Shown one piece after another: positions 8,451-17,294 of a stretch of DNA of 64,000 nucleotides. The translations under genes were made by a program, and so were the position numbers. Under the pieces are notes generated by a model, which did no database searches, had not been told where the DNA came from, and was given only the letters and a program-made list of their open reading frames with translations. Origin of the DNA: DATEDA01 sp963789885 (GTDB lineage: Bacteria > Pseudomonadota > Gammaproteobacteria > Burkholderiales > SG8-39); NCBI GenBank assembly GCA_963789885.1, contig CAWBNB010000004.1:1-64000 (forward strand), in the 5' to 3' direction. The stretch's first letter is position 1. Every line of letters begins with the position of its first letter.

Positions 8451-9065
8451 ATGGACTTCAACTTCATGACCCCGTCGACTGACCACGAGCACGGTCCGGA
8501 GCAGCCGTGGCCACCGATTGCGCTGACGCGGCGCGAGTTCCTGAAGGGAGCTGGCATCCTGACGGGCACGCTTGCGGCCTCGTCCATCCTGTCGGCGCTT
8601 GCTCCGAGCCGTGCCTGGGCGCTCGAACTCAAAACGCTTACGTCAGCCCAGGGCGACGCCCTTCTGCAGATGGGCAAGGCGTTGTACCCGCACAAGGGAT
8701 TGCCCGACGCGGTCTATGCGCTACTCGTCAAGGACCTCGACGGGGCCGCGGGCAAGGATCCTAAGACCGCGCAGATGCTCGGCGAGGGCGTCGCGGCACT
8801 TGACAAGGCGGCCGGCGGCAGTTTTGCCGCGGCGTCCGAGGCCAAAAAGCTCGAGGCGGTGAAATCGCTTGAGAGCACGCCTTTCTTCAACACGGTGCGC
8901 GGCCAGTGCATCACGTCGCTCTACGACAACGACATGGCGTTCGCTCACTTCGGGTATCCCGGCCCCTCCTGGGACAAGGGTGGCTACATCAACCGCGGGT
9001 TCAACGACCTCAAGTGGTTGCCGGATCCGCCCGCGGCGGCCAGTCCCGCCCCCTACAAGGCCTGA
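8451..9065 (+). CDS. Gluconate 2-dehydrogenase subunit 3-like protein (Tat exported)
   Basis: A 204-residue protein with a twin-arginine signal (LTRREFLKGAGILTGTLAAS, residues ~26-45), followed by a subunit-3-type domain to ~180. It acts in the periplasm as the small subunit that carries the catalytic GMC flavoprotein across by Tat hitch-hiking. GGAGGAG precedes the ATG with ideal spacing. It is directly upstream of the GMC gene (35 nt). No cytochrome c subunit follows, so the electron acceptor must be elsewhere. The substrate (sugar, sugar acid or alcohol) is unknown. Confidence 0.85.
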   Translation: MDFNFMTPSTDHEHGPEQPWPPIALTRREFLKGAGILTGTLAASSILSALAPSRAWALELKTLTSAQGDALLQMGKALYPHKGLPDAVYALLVKDLDGAAGKDPKTAQMLGEGVAALDKAAGGSFAAASEAKKLEAVKSLESTPFFNTVRGQCITSLYDNDMAFAHFGYPGPSWDKGGYINRGFNDLKWLPDPPAAASPAPYKA

Positions 9066-9100
9066 GTTCCGGCCCAGCAAGCCCGAAAGAGGAACGGATC

Positions 9101-10669
9101 ATGGCAAAGTTCGAACTCAATGACGACTCCGTGGTCGTCATCATCGGCTCCGGCGCCGGCGGCGGCACGCTCGCGAACGAGTTGTGCCAGAAAGGCGTCA
9201 AGGTCGTGCTGCTCGAAGCCGGCAAGCGCGAGTCCCCGGCAACCTTCATCAACGACGAGTGGAAGTCGTTCGGACAGCTCGCCTGGCTGGACAAGCGGAC
9301 CACGTCGGGATCGTGGCGGGTCGCCAAAGACTTCTCGGGGTTGCCGGCGTGGATCTGCAAGACGGTCGGCGGCACGACGACCCACTGGGCGGGCGCGTCG
9401 CTGCGGCTTCACGAGCACGAATTCCGCGCGCGCACCGTCTATGGCGACATCAAGGGCGCGTCGCTGCTCGACTGGCCGCTCACGCTGAAAGAGCTCGCGC
9501 CTTTCTACTCGCGGGCCGAGGACAAGATGGGCGTGACGCGCACCCACGACGTGCCCGGGCTGCCCGGGAACAACAACTTCAAGGTCATGTACGCCGGCGC
9601 GAAGAAGGTGGGCTATAAGGACTGCAACACCGGCCACATGGCGATCAACAGCCGGCCGCGCAAGGACCGCGCCTCCTGCCTGCAGATCGGGTTCTGCTTT
9701 CAGGGCTGCAAGTCAGGGGCCAAGTGGTCGACGCTCTATACCGAGATTCCCGCCGCCGAAAAAACCGGCAAGCTCGACCTTCGCCCGCAGGCGCACGTCC
9801 TCAAGATCGATCACAACGACGCGGGCAAGGTCACCGGAGTCCTCTACCGGGATGCCGACGGCAAGGATCAGCGGCAGAAGGCGCGCGTGGTCTGCGTCGC
9901 CGGCAACTCGATCGAGACCCCGCGGCTGCTGTTGCTCTCCGCCTCTTCCAAATACCCCGACGGGCTGGCAAACAGCTCCGGGCAGGTCGGCAGGAACTAC
10001 ATGCGGCATATGACCGGCTCGGTGTACGCGGTGTTCAACGAGCCGGTGAACATGTATCGCGGCACAACGATGGCCGGCATCATCACGGACGAGGCGGGCA
10101 ACAACCCGAAGCGCGGCTTCGTCGGCGGCTACGAAATGGAAACGCTGTCGCTCGGTCTACCGTTCATGGCAGCGTTCCTCGACCCGGGTGCCTGGGGTCC
10201 GGACTTCACGTATTTTCTAGACAACTACACGCGCATGGCCGGCATGTGGCTTGTCGGCGAGGACATGCCCCGCCCGACGAATCGGGTCACGCTCAATTCC
10301 TCCGAGAAGGACCAGTACGGCCTGGCTGTTCCGAATGTCCATTTCGACGACCACGACAACGACGTCGCGATGCGCAACCACGCGTACGCCGCCGGGGAAA
10401 AGGTTTATCAGGCGGCGGGAGCCGTAAAGACTTTCCGTACGCCGCCGTATCCGTCTACGCACAATCTCGGCACCTGTCGCATGAGCGCGAACCCGCGCGA
10501 CGGCGTATGCAACAAGTGGGGACAGACGCACGACGTTCCAAACTTGTTCATCTCGGACGGGAGCCAGTTCACGACCGGCGGCGCCGAGAACCCGACGCTC
10601 ACGATCGTGACGCTCGCGATCCGGCAGGCCGGCTACCTGGCCGAGCAACTGTCCAAGCGCTCCATCTGA
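9101..10669 (+). CDS. GMC-family FAD-dependent oxidoreductase (large subunit)
   Basis: A 522-residue flavoprotein. Its FAD-binding Rossmann motif GSGAGGGTLANEL lies near residues 16-28 and the C-terminal GMC domain ends with STHNLGTCRM ... FISDGSQFTTGGAENPTLT, holding the catalytic His and Asn regions. It has no signal peptide of its own, matching export with the Tat-signal small subunit. This two-gene pair resembles gluconate, sorbitol or fructose dehydrogenases that feed electrons to a cytochrome c. ATG 9101 has AAAGAGGA upstream. A frame open from 8906 is an artefact of overlap with the small-subunit gene. Substrate is not predictable. Confidence 0.88.
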   Translation: MAKFELNDDSVVVIIGSGAGGGTLANELCQKGVKVVLLEAGKRESPATFINDEWKSFGQLAWLDKRTTSGSWRVAKDFSGLPAWICKTVGGTTTHWAGASLRLHEHEFRARTVYGDIKGASLLDWPLTLKELAPFYSRAEDKMGVTRTHDVPGLPGNNNFKVMYAGAKKVGYKDCNTGHMAINSRPRKDRASCLQIGFCFQGCKSGAKWSTLYTEIPAAEKTGKLDLRPQAHVLKIDHNDAGKVTGVLYRDADGKDQRQKARVVCVAGNSIETPRLLLLSASSKYPDGLANSSGQVGRNYMRHMTGSVYAVFNEPVNMYRGTTMAGIITDEAGNNPKRGFVGGYEMETLSLGLPFMAAFLDPGAWGPDFTYFLDNYTRMAGMWLVGEDMPRPTNRVTLNSSEKDQYGLAVPNVHFDDHDNDVAMRNHAYAAGEKVYQAAGAVKTFRTPPYPSTHNLGTCRMSANPRDGVCNKWGQTHDVPNLFISDGSQFTTGGAENPTLTIVTLAIRQAGYLAEQLSKRSI

Positions 10670-10870
10670 GGCGCAAGCAAGGGGCCTGCGGCCGCGCGCG
10701 GGCAGTTGCCGGGCCCGTGGGTTCGCACGCCTGACCGCCCGAATGACATGAGTGTAGACCATCGGAGAAAGCGACAAGGTATAGGTGACTGGGCACCGCA
10801 CCGAGGACCATTCGAACCAGCACATCACGGGCATGTCCTCTATTGGAGAAGTTCCCGACCGTCCGCAATT
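10670..10870. other. Gene-free flank between the GMC operon and IS1182
   Basis: About 200 nt between the GMC stop and the IS1182 left end, with no convincing gene. A run with lower GC (10750-10870) differs from the genes on either side and may be debris of an older insertion. Confidence 0.4.
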
Positions 10871-12501
10871 GGCCGAGGCCGTGTGGAAACGCGTCTGATT
10901 GATGGGTGTGCAAACGGGATTGACTGTCGGGTGGCGGCGTAACGCGCGGTGGTCAAGCGCCTGGGGAGTCGCGATAGGCGCCCTCAGGCGCCTGCGAGGC
11001 GCATCGCCTTCATCGTTTTGGCGATGCCGAGCAGTTTGATCAACCGCTTAAAGTTGTAGGCCAGCACATGCAGGCTCATCTCGGTGGCCACGTGCTTCAG
11101 CCCCCGCATCAGGAAGTGTGTTGAGCCCATCCAGTGCTTCAGCGTTCCGAACACATGTTCGATGGTGCGTCGTCGCAGTGTCATCGCCTGCGGTTGCCGA
11201 TCGAGCCGACGCTGCATTGTCTCCAGGATCGCTTCATGCTCCCAGCGTGTGACGCGGCGATAGTCGCCCGGGGTGCAGCGCGCTTTGAGTGGGCACCTTG
11301 GACATGCCGATGACCAGTATCGGTGGAGCGTCAGGCCTTTCTCCACCGTCGTCATGCGGTAGATGGCCCGTTGTCCGGCCGGACACTGGTACTCGTCATC
11401 TTTGGCGATGTAGATGAAGTCGGCCTTGCTGAAGCGACCCTCCGCCTTGGCATTGGAGGTCATCGGCTTGGGCACCAGCGGCGTGATGCCGGCCTCAGTG
11501 CAAGCCTTGATCTCGGGGCCGCTGAAGTAGCCCCGGTCGGCCACGGCCTGCAGCCGGTCTTTGCCCATCGCTACTTTGGTAGCCGTCCCCATCTTGGTGA
11601 GCTGCGCCCGGTCGCTGCCGACGTTGGTCACCTCATGCGTCACGATCAGGTGATGCTGTGCGTCGACGACCGCTTGCACGTTGTAACCGACCACGCCGGT
11701 GCCTTTGGCCTGGGAGACCATGGAGCGCGCGTCTGGGTCGGTCAGCGAGATCTGCTCATCCGGCTGCTGCTTCAGCTCCTCACGAATGGTGTCCATGCGC
11801 CGCATCTGCTCGCGCAGGGTGCTGATCTTCTCGCGTAGCCGCTCGGTCTTGGCTTCGACCTCGGCCGGCTGGGTGCGGTCGGCGGTCTCCAGTGCCGTCA
11901 GGTAGCGCTGGATGCTCTCCTCGACCTGCTGCTGGCGCTTGTCGACCTTGCCCGGGGTGAAGTTGCGATCGCGGCTGTTGACGGCCTTGAACTTGCTGCT
12001 GTCGATGGCCACGATGGCCTGCGTAAAGAGCTTCAGGTCCCGGCACAACTGCACGAAGCGGCGGCAGACGTTTCGGATGCCCTCGCCGTTGTCGTGGCGG
12101 AAGTCGGCAATGGTCTTAAAGTCGGGCGCCAGTCGACCGGTGAGCCACATCAGTTCGACGTTGCGCTGCGCCTCGCGCTCCAGCCGCCGGCTGGACGCGA
12201 TGCGGTTCAAATACCCGTAGATATAGAGCTTGAGCAGCACCGCCGGGTGGTACGCCGGCCGGCCCGTCGACGCCGGATCAGCGCCAGCAAAGCCCAGTTG
12301 CTTCAGATCGAGCTCATCGACGAAGGCGTCGACTGCGCGAACCGGATTGTCTTCGGCGATGTAGTCGTCCAAATACTCAGGCAGCAATGTGGCCTGGCTT
12401 CGGTCTTCACCCTCGATGAATCGGCTCATCCGCGGCTCCCTTCGCGCGATCAACCAACTCTGACCTCGAATGCTTCAAAGAGTTTTCACACAGCCTCGGC
12501 C
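10871..12501 (-). mobile_element. IS1182-family insertion sequence
   Basis: Left end GGCCGAGGCCGTGTGGAAAC (10871-10890) and right end GTTTTCACACAGCCTCGGCC (12482-12501) are inverted copies with two mismatches. They bound about 1.63 kb containing one complete transposase gene on the minus strand. About 90 nt of non-coding DNA lies inside the left end and ~50 nt inside the right end. A second pair of the same termini follows immediately (12535-12699). Confidence 0.75.
10984..12429 (-). CDS. IS1182-family transposase
   Basis: An intact 481-residue transposase. The N-terminal DUF772-type domain (residues ~5-100, FIEGEDRSQATLLPEYLDDY ... GRPAYHP) is followed by the DDE core with AIDSSKFKAVNSRD, a coiled-coil insertion (~160-215) and ADRGYFSGPEI. 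A cysteine cluster CPRCPLKARCT (near 370) and the ending RRRTIEHVFGTLKHWMG carry the final acidic residue. I chose ATG 12429 over the upstream in-frame codon at 12453 because AAGGGAG lies 7 nt before it. No frameshift is seen, so the element may be active. Confidence 0.92.
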   Translation of the reverse strand: MSRFIEGEDRSQATLLPEYLDDYIAEDNPVRAVDAFVDELDLKQLGFAGADPASTGRPAYHPAVLLKLYIYGYLNRIASSRRLEREAQRNVELMWLTGRLAPDFKTIADFRHDNGEGIRNVCRRFVQLCRDLKLFTQAIVAIDSSKFKAVNSRDRNFTPGKVDKRQQQVEESIQRYLTALETADRTQPAEVEAKTERLREKISTLREQMRRMDTIREELKQQPDEQISLTDPDARSMVSQAKGTGVVGYNVQAVVDAQHHLIVTHEVTNVGSDRAQLTKMGTATKVAMGKDRLQAVADRGYFSGPEIKACTEAGITPLVPKPMTSNAKAEGRFSKADFIYIAKDDEYQCPAGQRAIYRMTTVEKGLTLHRYWSSACPRCPLKARCTPGDYRRVTRWEHEAILETMQRRLDRQPQAMTLRRRTIEHVFGTLKHWMGSTHFLMRGLKHVATEMSLHVLAYNFKRLIKLLGIAKTMKAMRLAGA

Positions 12502-12534
12502 GATCAGCGACCTTGCCCGACCGTCGCATAGCGA

Positions 12535-12699
12535 CCGAGGCTGTGTGAAAACTCGGAGAAACGATAGCGTGAGCGATTCTTCTCCCACTGCCGCGCGAGT
12601 TTCCTCTCCCCTGCGTATCTACTCGTGAATGCGAAAACCGCAGGTTCGATGCGCTTTTCCCACTTTCGAAAAGTGCGCTTGCCTTTTCACACGGCCTCG
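12535..12699. mobile_element. MITE-like 165-bp element with IS1182 termini
   Basis: CCGAGGCTGTGTGAAAACT at 12535-12553 and TTTTCACACGGCCTCG at 12684-12699 are inverted (15 of 16 positions) and match the ends of the neighbouring IS1182. The interior has no transposase. It could be mobilised in trans by that IS. It lies 33 nt from the IS right end. The facing arms 12481-12499 and 12535-12553 form a perfect 19-bp palindrome. Confidence 0.5.
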
Positions 12700-12780
12700 A
12701 CCCTTATCGGCCGTCCATTCCGCTCTGAAGCGGTCGTTCCGCGGAAGCTACGGCCGGGTCGCCGATGCGATCGGCCTGCT

Positions 12781-12813
12781 GGAAAAGAAAAAGCTGGGTG
12801 AAGTGCCCAGCTT
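12781..12813 (-). terminator. Intrinsic terminator (minus strand)
   Basis: AAGCTGGG-N7-CCCAGCTT (12791-12813) followed, on the minus strand, by TTTCTTTTCC makes a textbook Rho-independent terminator. No intact minus-strand gene ends nearby. It may insulate the IS481 element or be left from a lost gene. The stretch 12700-12830 otherwise holds nothing recognisable. Confidence 0.6.
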
Positions 12814-12830
12814 CGTCCTTCGGGCTGAAG

Positions 12831-14050
12831 GGTAACAGTTCGATTCCGGACACATCGGTGACACTTTCCGGCATTTGGGGTACCCCAAATGCCGTGGCGG
12901 AGTGTCAAGATCGACGAGCGGCGTTCGTTGCCGATTGCTCGGCGAGAAGATGGCCGTGCTGTCGCGAGTTCGACTCACGCAAGCGGCTACAGATCTTCTC
13001 GCGCTACAAGGACTACGACGAGCCTCACCGATCGCTCACGACGCCCTACCGGCAAGCGACGCTTGCCGGTGAGTCGACGTCGTCAGCTCAAGCGCGAGCA
13101 CCCTGGGCGCCCAGTCCGCGAGAAGCTCAGGCGCCGGCTCAACGATCTGCCGCATCTGCCGGCCATCAGCACCGTCCACGCCGTGCTCGATCGGCACGGG
13201 CTGGTCAGGCGCAGCCGTGGCCGCAGCGCGCGCTACAAGGCCGAAGGCACCGCCCTGTCCGTACCCACCGCACCCAACGACCTGTGGTGCGCCGATTACA
13301 AGGGTGAGTTCATGCTGGTCGATCGGCGCTACTGCTATCCGCTGACGATCAGCGACTTCGCAGCCGCTACCTGCTCGTGCTGCGATGCCCAGTCCAGCAC
13401 CCAGATGCGCTACGCCTTCACCGTCTTCGAGCGCGCCTTCAAGGACTTCGGCCTGCCGCGCGCGATCCGCACCGATAATGGCGCCCCCTTCGCCAGCACC
13501 AGCGCCTTCTTCGGCCTGAGCAAACTGTCAGTCTGGTGGCTGACGCCTGGGCATCGCCATCGAACGCATCCGCCCTGGCGATCCGCAGCAAAACGGGCGC
13601 CACGAACGCATGCACCTGACGCTGAAGAAGGAGGCGACCCGCCCCGCCGCCAAGAACTTCCTGGGGCAGCAGGCGCGCTTCGATCGGTTCTTGCTCGACT
13701 TCAACCACGAGCGCCCGCACCAGGGGCTGGGGATGAAGTACCCCGCTGAGCTCTACGGCCCCTCCTCGCGCCCCTATCGAGGGCTACCTGAGCTTGACTA
13801 CCCGCTGCACGACCGTGCCATCACCGTCACCCGTTGCGGGCGACTGTGCTTCGGCTCGCGCAAGATCAATCTCAGCCAGGCCTTCGCCGGTCAGACCGTC
13901 GGCGTGCGCGAAGTCGCCGACCACGTCTGGCTCATCAGCTTCATGCACTACGACCTCGGCTTCTTCGACCACGAATCCGGCCGCGTCGAGTGCGCCCCGA
14001 ACCCCTTTGAGGCTAAAGTGTTACCCATGTCCTCGGTATAAACCGTTACC
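12831..14050 (+). mobile_element. IS481-family insertion sequence (decayed)
   Basis: Left terminus at 12831-12865 (GGTAACAGTT ... CGGTGACACT) and right terminus at 14017-14050, whose complement reads GGTAACGGTT ... GGTAACACT, form a ~35-bp imperfect inverted repeat. They enclose ~1.2 kb with one IS481-type integrase gene, which is broken. Confidence 0.7.
12889..14041 (+). pseudogene. IS481-family transposase (multiple frameshifts)
   Basis: Recognisable pieces of an IS481/IS3-type integrase appear in shifting frames. An N-terminal helix-turn-helix region is scrambled by several indels between 12889 and ~13130. A central part (AISTVHAVLDRHGLV, LWCADYKGEFML, RAIRTDNGAPFA) carries the first two catalytic Asp. 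Another shift occurs near 13550. A clean C-terminal part from MHLTLKKEA (13610) to 14041 has HERPHQGLGMKYPAELY. The last acidic residue would fall just before 13610 (NGRHE-like). Too many breaks to be functional. The indel pattern resembles that of other genes in the window. Confidence 0.8.
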
Positions 14051-14072
14051 GATGTGATCGGTATGGACAGTA

Positions 14073-14114
14073 CGTAACTGGCGCGCCCGGCAGGATTTGA
14101 ACCCACGACCCCCT
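14073..14114 (-). other. tRNA 3'-half-like fragment
   Basis: On the minus strand this reads a T-arm (GTGGG-TTCAAAT-CCTGC), an acceptor 3' strand and CCA, close to the 3' half of an arginine tRNA. Upstream sequence is replaced by the IS110 left end, and no acceptor 5' strand, D-arm or valid anticodon loop is found. It is therefore a truncated remnant or integration-site copy, not a functional tRNA. Its first 18 nt repeat 4295-4312 exactly. Confidence 0.5.
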
Positions 14115-14120
14115 AATGGG

Positions 14121-15524
14121 ATGGACGCTCCCCTCCCGCTGCGGCGTCAAGTGCGCCAAAGTGGAAGTGCGATCCGACCACTTAACCGAGAGGGGGCGTC
14201 CGCCATGAAGATTACGACAGTGGGTATTGATCTGGCAAAGAGCGTGTTCCAGGTCCACGGGGTGAGCGAGCGCGGGAAAGCGGTGCTGCGCAAGCAACTC
14301 AAACGCAGCGAGATGCTGAAGTTCTTCACCAACCTGCCGCCCTGCCTGATCGGGATGGAAGCCTGTGGCAGCGCCCACCACTGGGCTCGCAAGCTCATCG
14401 AGCTGGGCCATGAGGTCAGGCTCATGGCGCCGCAGTTCGTCAAGCCGTACGTGAAGACCAACAAGAACGATCGCAACGATGCCGAGGCGATCTGCGAGGC
14501 GGTGGCGCGGCCGAACATGCGCTTCGTGCCGGTCAAAGCTCCCGAGCAGCAGGCAGCGCTCGCGTTGCACCGTGCGCGCGCGGGGATGATGAAGGCGCGC
14601 AACGCGCAGGCCAATCAGATCCGGGGGCTGCTGGGTGAGTTCGGGATCGTTCTGCCCCAGGGTATTGGTCAACTGCGCCGCCGGCTTCCCGAGATCGTAG
14701 AGGACAGCAAGAATGGCCTACCGGGGCTGATGCGTACCCTGCTGCGGAGACTGCTGGCGCAGCTCCAGCAGCTCGACCAGCAGGTCTCAGAACTCGAGCG
14801 CGAAATCGTGCTCTGGCACCGGCAGAACGACGACAGCCGCCGGCTCGAGCGCATCGGCGGCATCGGGCCGCTTACGGCCAGCGCTTACGTGGCAAGCCTC
14901 GGCAATGCCAAGGGCTTCAACAACGGGCGGCAGGTCGCCGCTTGGCTGGGAATCGTGCCGCGACAGGATTCCACCGGCGGCAAACCCAAGCTGCTGGGCA
15001 TCAGCAAGCACGGCGATGTCTACCTGCGCACGCTGCTCATCCACGGCGCACGCTCGGTACTCCGACACCTTGAACACCGACCCGATCAGACCGATAGCTG
15101 GCTCACGCGCCTGATGCACAGGCGCGGCAAGAACGTCGCTGCCGTGGCGCTAGCGAACAAGAATGCGCGCATCGCCTGGGCGCTGCTCGCGCATCAGCGC
15201 GAGTTCGACCCCGATTACGTGTCGACGGCACCGAGCCGGTGAACCGCCGAGCACAGATAGCCGGTCAATGCGCATAGCAAGGAGGCCCGCTTACTGATTG
15301 CACAGGCAAGCTCAACGTGATGGCGAAACAGGTCAGACCGTGGTCGACCAAACCTGATACGAACCACGAACTCGATAGTTCGTCCCTCTGATGAGGCGTC
15401 GACCAGCGAATTCCATCAGGGCCAGAGGAGCCGCTGTTCCTCAACCGAAGGCCGGATATATGGCTGCAATCTTCACCTGCTCCGCCAAAGCGAAGAGACT
15501 GCTTTGCAAACCGGGAGCGTCCAT
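14121..15524 (+). mobile_element. IS110-family (IS1111-group) insertion sequence
   Basis: A transposase gene of the IS110 family lies between perfect 12-bp subterminal inverted repeats ATGGACGCTCCC (14121-14132) and GGGAGCGTCCAT (15513-15524). Such subterminal repeats mark the IS1111 group; the true ends lie a few bases outside. About 280 nt of non-coding sequence follows the transposase, where this group carries its guide (bridge-type) RNA. Confidence 0.75.
14205..15242 (+). CDS. IS110-family transposase (DEDD)
   Basis: An intact 345-residue DEDD transposase. The RuvC-like N-terminal domain carries GIDLAKS (Asp ~8), LIGMEACG (Glu ~50) and NDRNDAEAI (Asp pair ~88-91). A coiled-coil segment (LLAQLQQLDQQVSELEREI) links to the C-terminal IS116/IS110/IS902 domain, with RIGGIGPLTASAYVAS and the STGGKPKLLGISKHGD region holding the conserved Ser-Gly-type motif. 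ATG 14205 is the first codon giving the canonical MKITTVGIDLAKS start. Members recombine with sequence-specific targets using an element-encoded RNA (established for the family; not shown here). Confidence 0.92.
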   Translation: MKITTVGIDLAKSVFQVHGVSERGKAVLRKQLKRSEMLKFFTNLPPCLIGMEACGSAHHWARKLIELGHEVRLMAPQFVKPYVKTNKNDRNDAEAICEAVARPNMRFVPVKAPEQQAALALHRARAGMMKARNAQANQIRGLLGEFGIVLPQGIGQLRRRLPEIVEDSKNGLPGLMRTLLRRLLAQLQQLDQQVSELEREIVLWHRQNDDSRRLERIGGIGPLTASAYVASLGNAKGFNNGRQVAAWLGIVPRQDSTGGKPKLLGISKHGDVYLRTLLIHGARSVLRHLEHRPDQTDSWLTRLMHRRGKNVAAVALANKNARIAWALLAHQREFDPDYVSTAPSR

Positions 15525-15541
15525 ATATGGTTCGTAGCCAG
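15243..15541. other. Non-coding IS110 right end; candidate guide-RNA region
   Basis: 299 nt with no gene. They contain the right subterminal repeat at 15513-15524 and several short inverted segments. By analogy with IS1111-group elements this stretch may be transcribed as the recombinase guide RNA. Its secondary structure was not computed. Confidence 0.35.
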
Positions 15542-16537
15542 TTAGTCGAGCCGCCGCGGCAGCACGCGGGCCGAGTCGAAGAACGGCAGGCGGCAGACGC
15601 GCGCGCGCTCCGCGCCAGCGATCGAGACGATCGTTCCCGCCGCGGCCGCTTCGCGCGGCGCGAATCCGAGCGCGAGCTCGCGCCCGAGGGTCGGCGAGCA
15701 GACCCGGCTGGTCGCTTCGGCGAGAGGGAGTCCGGCAAGTGCGGCGCAATCGCGGCGCGCGAAACCGTCCAAGCCGACAAGGCGCCGCTCGGCCTCGCGC
15801 CAGCGCACCGCCCGTAGCGCCTCGCTACCGGTGAAGGCGCGTGCATCGAACGACATCAGCCGCTCAAGCCCGAGCTCGAACGGATTCACCGGCCGCGCCA
15901 GCTCGTTCGTAAAGAGGATGTACCCCGACTCGATCCGTAGGCTGTTCGCGGCGTCGAAACCGCATTCGCGCGCGTCGGCGGCGAGCTTTCGCCGAAGACC
16001 GACCACAGCGTCGCCCGGCACGATCAGCTCGTACCCGAGCTCGCCCGAGTAGCCGAGCCGACCGACCGTGACCGGGATGCCGGCCAGCGTCGCCTCGCGA
16101 AAGCCGAAGTACCCGAGCTCCGGCGAGGTGCCGAGATGCCGCTCGAGCACGCGCACCGACTCCGGCCCCTGGAGCGCGAGCACGGCGTCAGCGCCCGAGA
16201 GATCGCGCAACGTAACGCCCTCCTCTTGCGCCGCCTCGGCGAGGAACCCGAAATCCGACCGCCGTCCGGTGAAAAGCCAGTACCGGTCCGGCGTGAGGCA
16301 CCACACGGTCGCGTCGATGAACACCGTTCCGTCCGGACGCAGCAACAGCGTGTACGCGATCCGGCCCGGCTTGAGCAGCGCGAGATTCCGCGTCTGCAGG
16401 CGGTCGAGGAATGCGCGCGCGTTCGCGCCCGCGATCTCGAACTGGCCCATGAACGAGAAGTCGAACAGCCCGCACGAGCGCCGCGTCGCGAGATGCTCTT
16501 CGCGCGCGTCGGTGTAGACGGCTACAGGTTGCGCCAT
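15542..16537 (-). CDS. GcvT/YgfZ-family aminomethyltransferase-like protein
   Basis: A 331-residue folate-binding-fold protein of the GcvT/DmdA/YgfZ superfamily. It starts EEHLATRRSCGLFDFSFMGQFEIAG and contains ALQGPESVRVLERHLG and GRLGYSGELGYELIVP, matching the folate-binding core of GcvT. The C-terminal barrel (~240-325) is present. No gcvH or gcvP is in the window. It may be a methyltransferase-like or demethylase-like homologue rather than the glycine cleavage T-protein. Its start overlaps the end of the TauE gene by 16 nt, implying co-transcription. The nearby PanB also uses a folate C1 carrier. Confidence 0.75.
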   Translation of the reverse strand: MAQPVAVYTDAREEHLATRRSCGLFDFSFMGQFEIAGANARAFLDRLQTRNLALLKPGRIAYTLLLRPDGTVFIDATVWCLTPDRYWLFTGRRSDFGFLAEAAQEEGVTLRDLSGADAVLALQGPESVRVLERHLGTSPELGYFGFREATLAGIPVTVGRLGYSGELGYELIVPGDAVVGLRRKLAADARECGFDAANSLRIESGYILFTNELARPVNPFELGLERLMSFDARAFTGSEALRAVRWREAERRLVGLDGFARRDCAALAGLPLAEATSRVCSPTLGRELALGFAPREAAAAGTIVSIAGAERARVCRLPFFDSARVLPRRLD

Positions 16538-17268
16538 AGCATCAGCGCACCGACGACGATGCAGAGCACAGCGGCGAGCCGACGCAGGGTGCCGACGCTC
16601 ACGGCATGCGCGAGACGGACGCCGGCGACGACGCCGGCGAGCTCGAAGGCCGTGATCCAGCCGGCGACCGCGAAGTCGATCCGGCCATAGGCGAGGTTGC
16701 CCGCCGTGCCGAACACGGCGGTGACGATCTGCAGCACCTGACTCGCGCCGACCGAGGCAAGCGGCGCGAAGCCGGCGAGCACCATCATCGGGACCGAGAA
16801 GAGCGGTCCGCCCGCGCCCGAAAGCCCGGAGCCGAACCCCGACACGGCACCGACGCCGGCGAGCATCGCGCGCTCGCCCCCACCTTCACCGTCGCGAAAC
16901 CGCTCCCGGATGCGCGTCGGGAGCAGGATGTAGACGCCGGCGAACGCAGTGATCGCGGCGATGACGAGCGCGAGCGGCCGCGCGTCGATGCGCGAAGCCG
17001 CCCACGCGCCGACGACGCTGAAGATCACCGCGCCGGCGCAGACGGGCTTGGTGATCCGCCAGTCGATCGAGCCGCGGCGCTGGAAGAGGAGCGTGCCGAG
17101 GATCCCGGTGAAGACGAAGGTGAAGAGCGCGGTCGCGGCCGCGGTGTGGACGGTGAGCCCGCCGAGATAGGTGAGCGCGGGGATGAGGAGAATCCCGCCG
17201 ACGCCGACCGTCCCGATGAACAGGCCGACGAAGAGGGCGGCCGCCGCAATCAGGGCGTAGGTCGTCAA
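16522..17268 (-). CDS. TauE/SafE-family anion (sulfite-type) exporter
   Basis: A 248-residue integral membrane protein with about eight predicted helices in two repeats. Each begins with a glycine-rich re-entrant-type motif (IGTVGVGGILLIPAL near residue 18; GSGLSGAGGPLFSVPMM near 150), characteristic of the TauE/SafE/YfcA family. Members move sulfite, sulfoacetate or other organosulfur anions across the inner membrane. In a genome region with Sat and Sox genes, sulfite export is plausible (inference). It is co-linear with, and overlaps, the downstream GcvT-like gene. Confidence 0.85.
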   Translation of the reverse strand: MTTYALIAAAALFVGLFIGTVGVGGILLIPALTYLGGLTVHTAAATALFTFVFTGILGTLLFQRRGSIDWRITKPVCAGAVIFSVVGAWAASRIDARPLALVIAAITAFAGVYILLPTRIRERFRDGEGGGERAMLAGVGAVSGFGSGLSGAGGPLFSVPMMVLAGFAPLASVGASQVLQIVTAVFGTAGNLAYGRIDFAVAGWITAFELAGVVAGVRLAHAVSVGTLRRLAAVLCIVVGALMLWRNL

Positions 17269-17294
17269 TACGGCTTCTCTGACTCGGGGGATCT

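Noticed and set aside
12535..12699. CRISPR-like spacing of the repeated IS termini
   Set aside because: The copies alternate in orientation and bound IS-like units; there is no regular repeat-spacer array and no cas gene.
14073..14165. Functional tRNA gene on the minus strand
   Set aside because: Only T-arm and acceptor 3' strand fit; the anticodon loop lacks U33, the stem mispairs and the 5' acceptor strand is absent.
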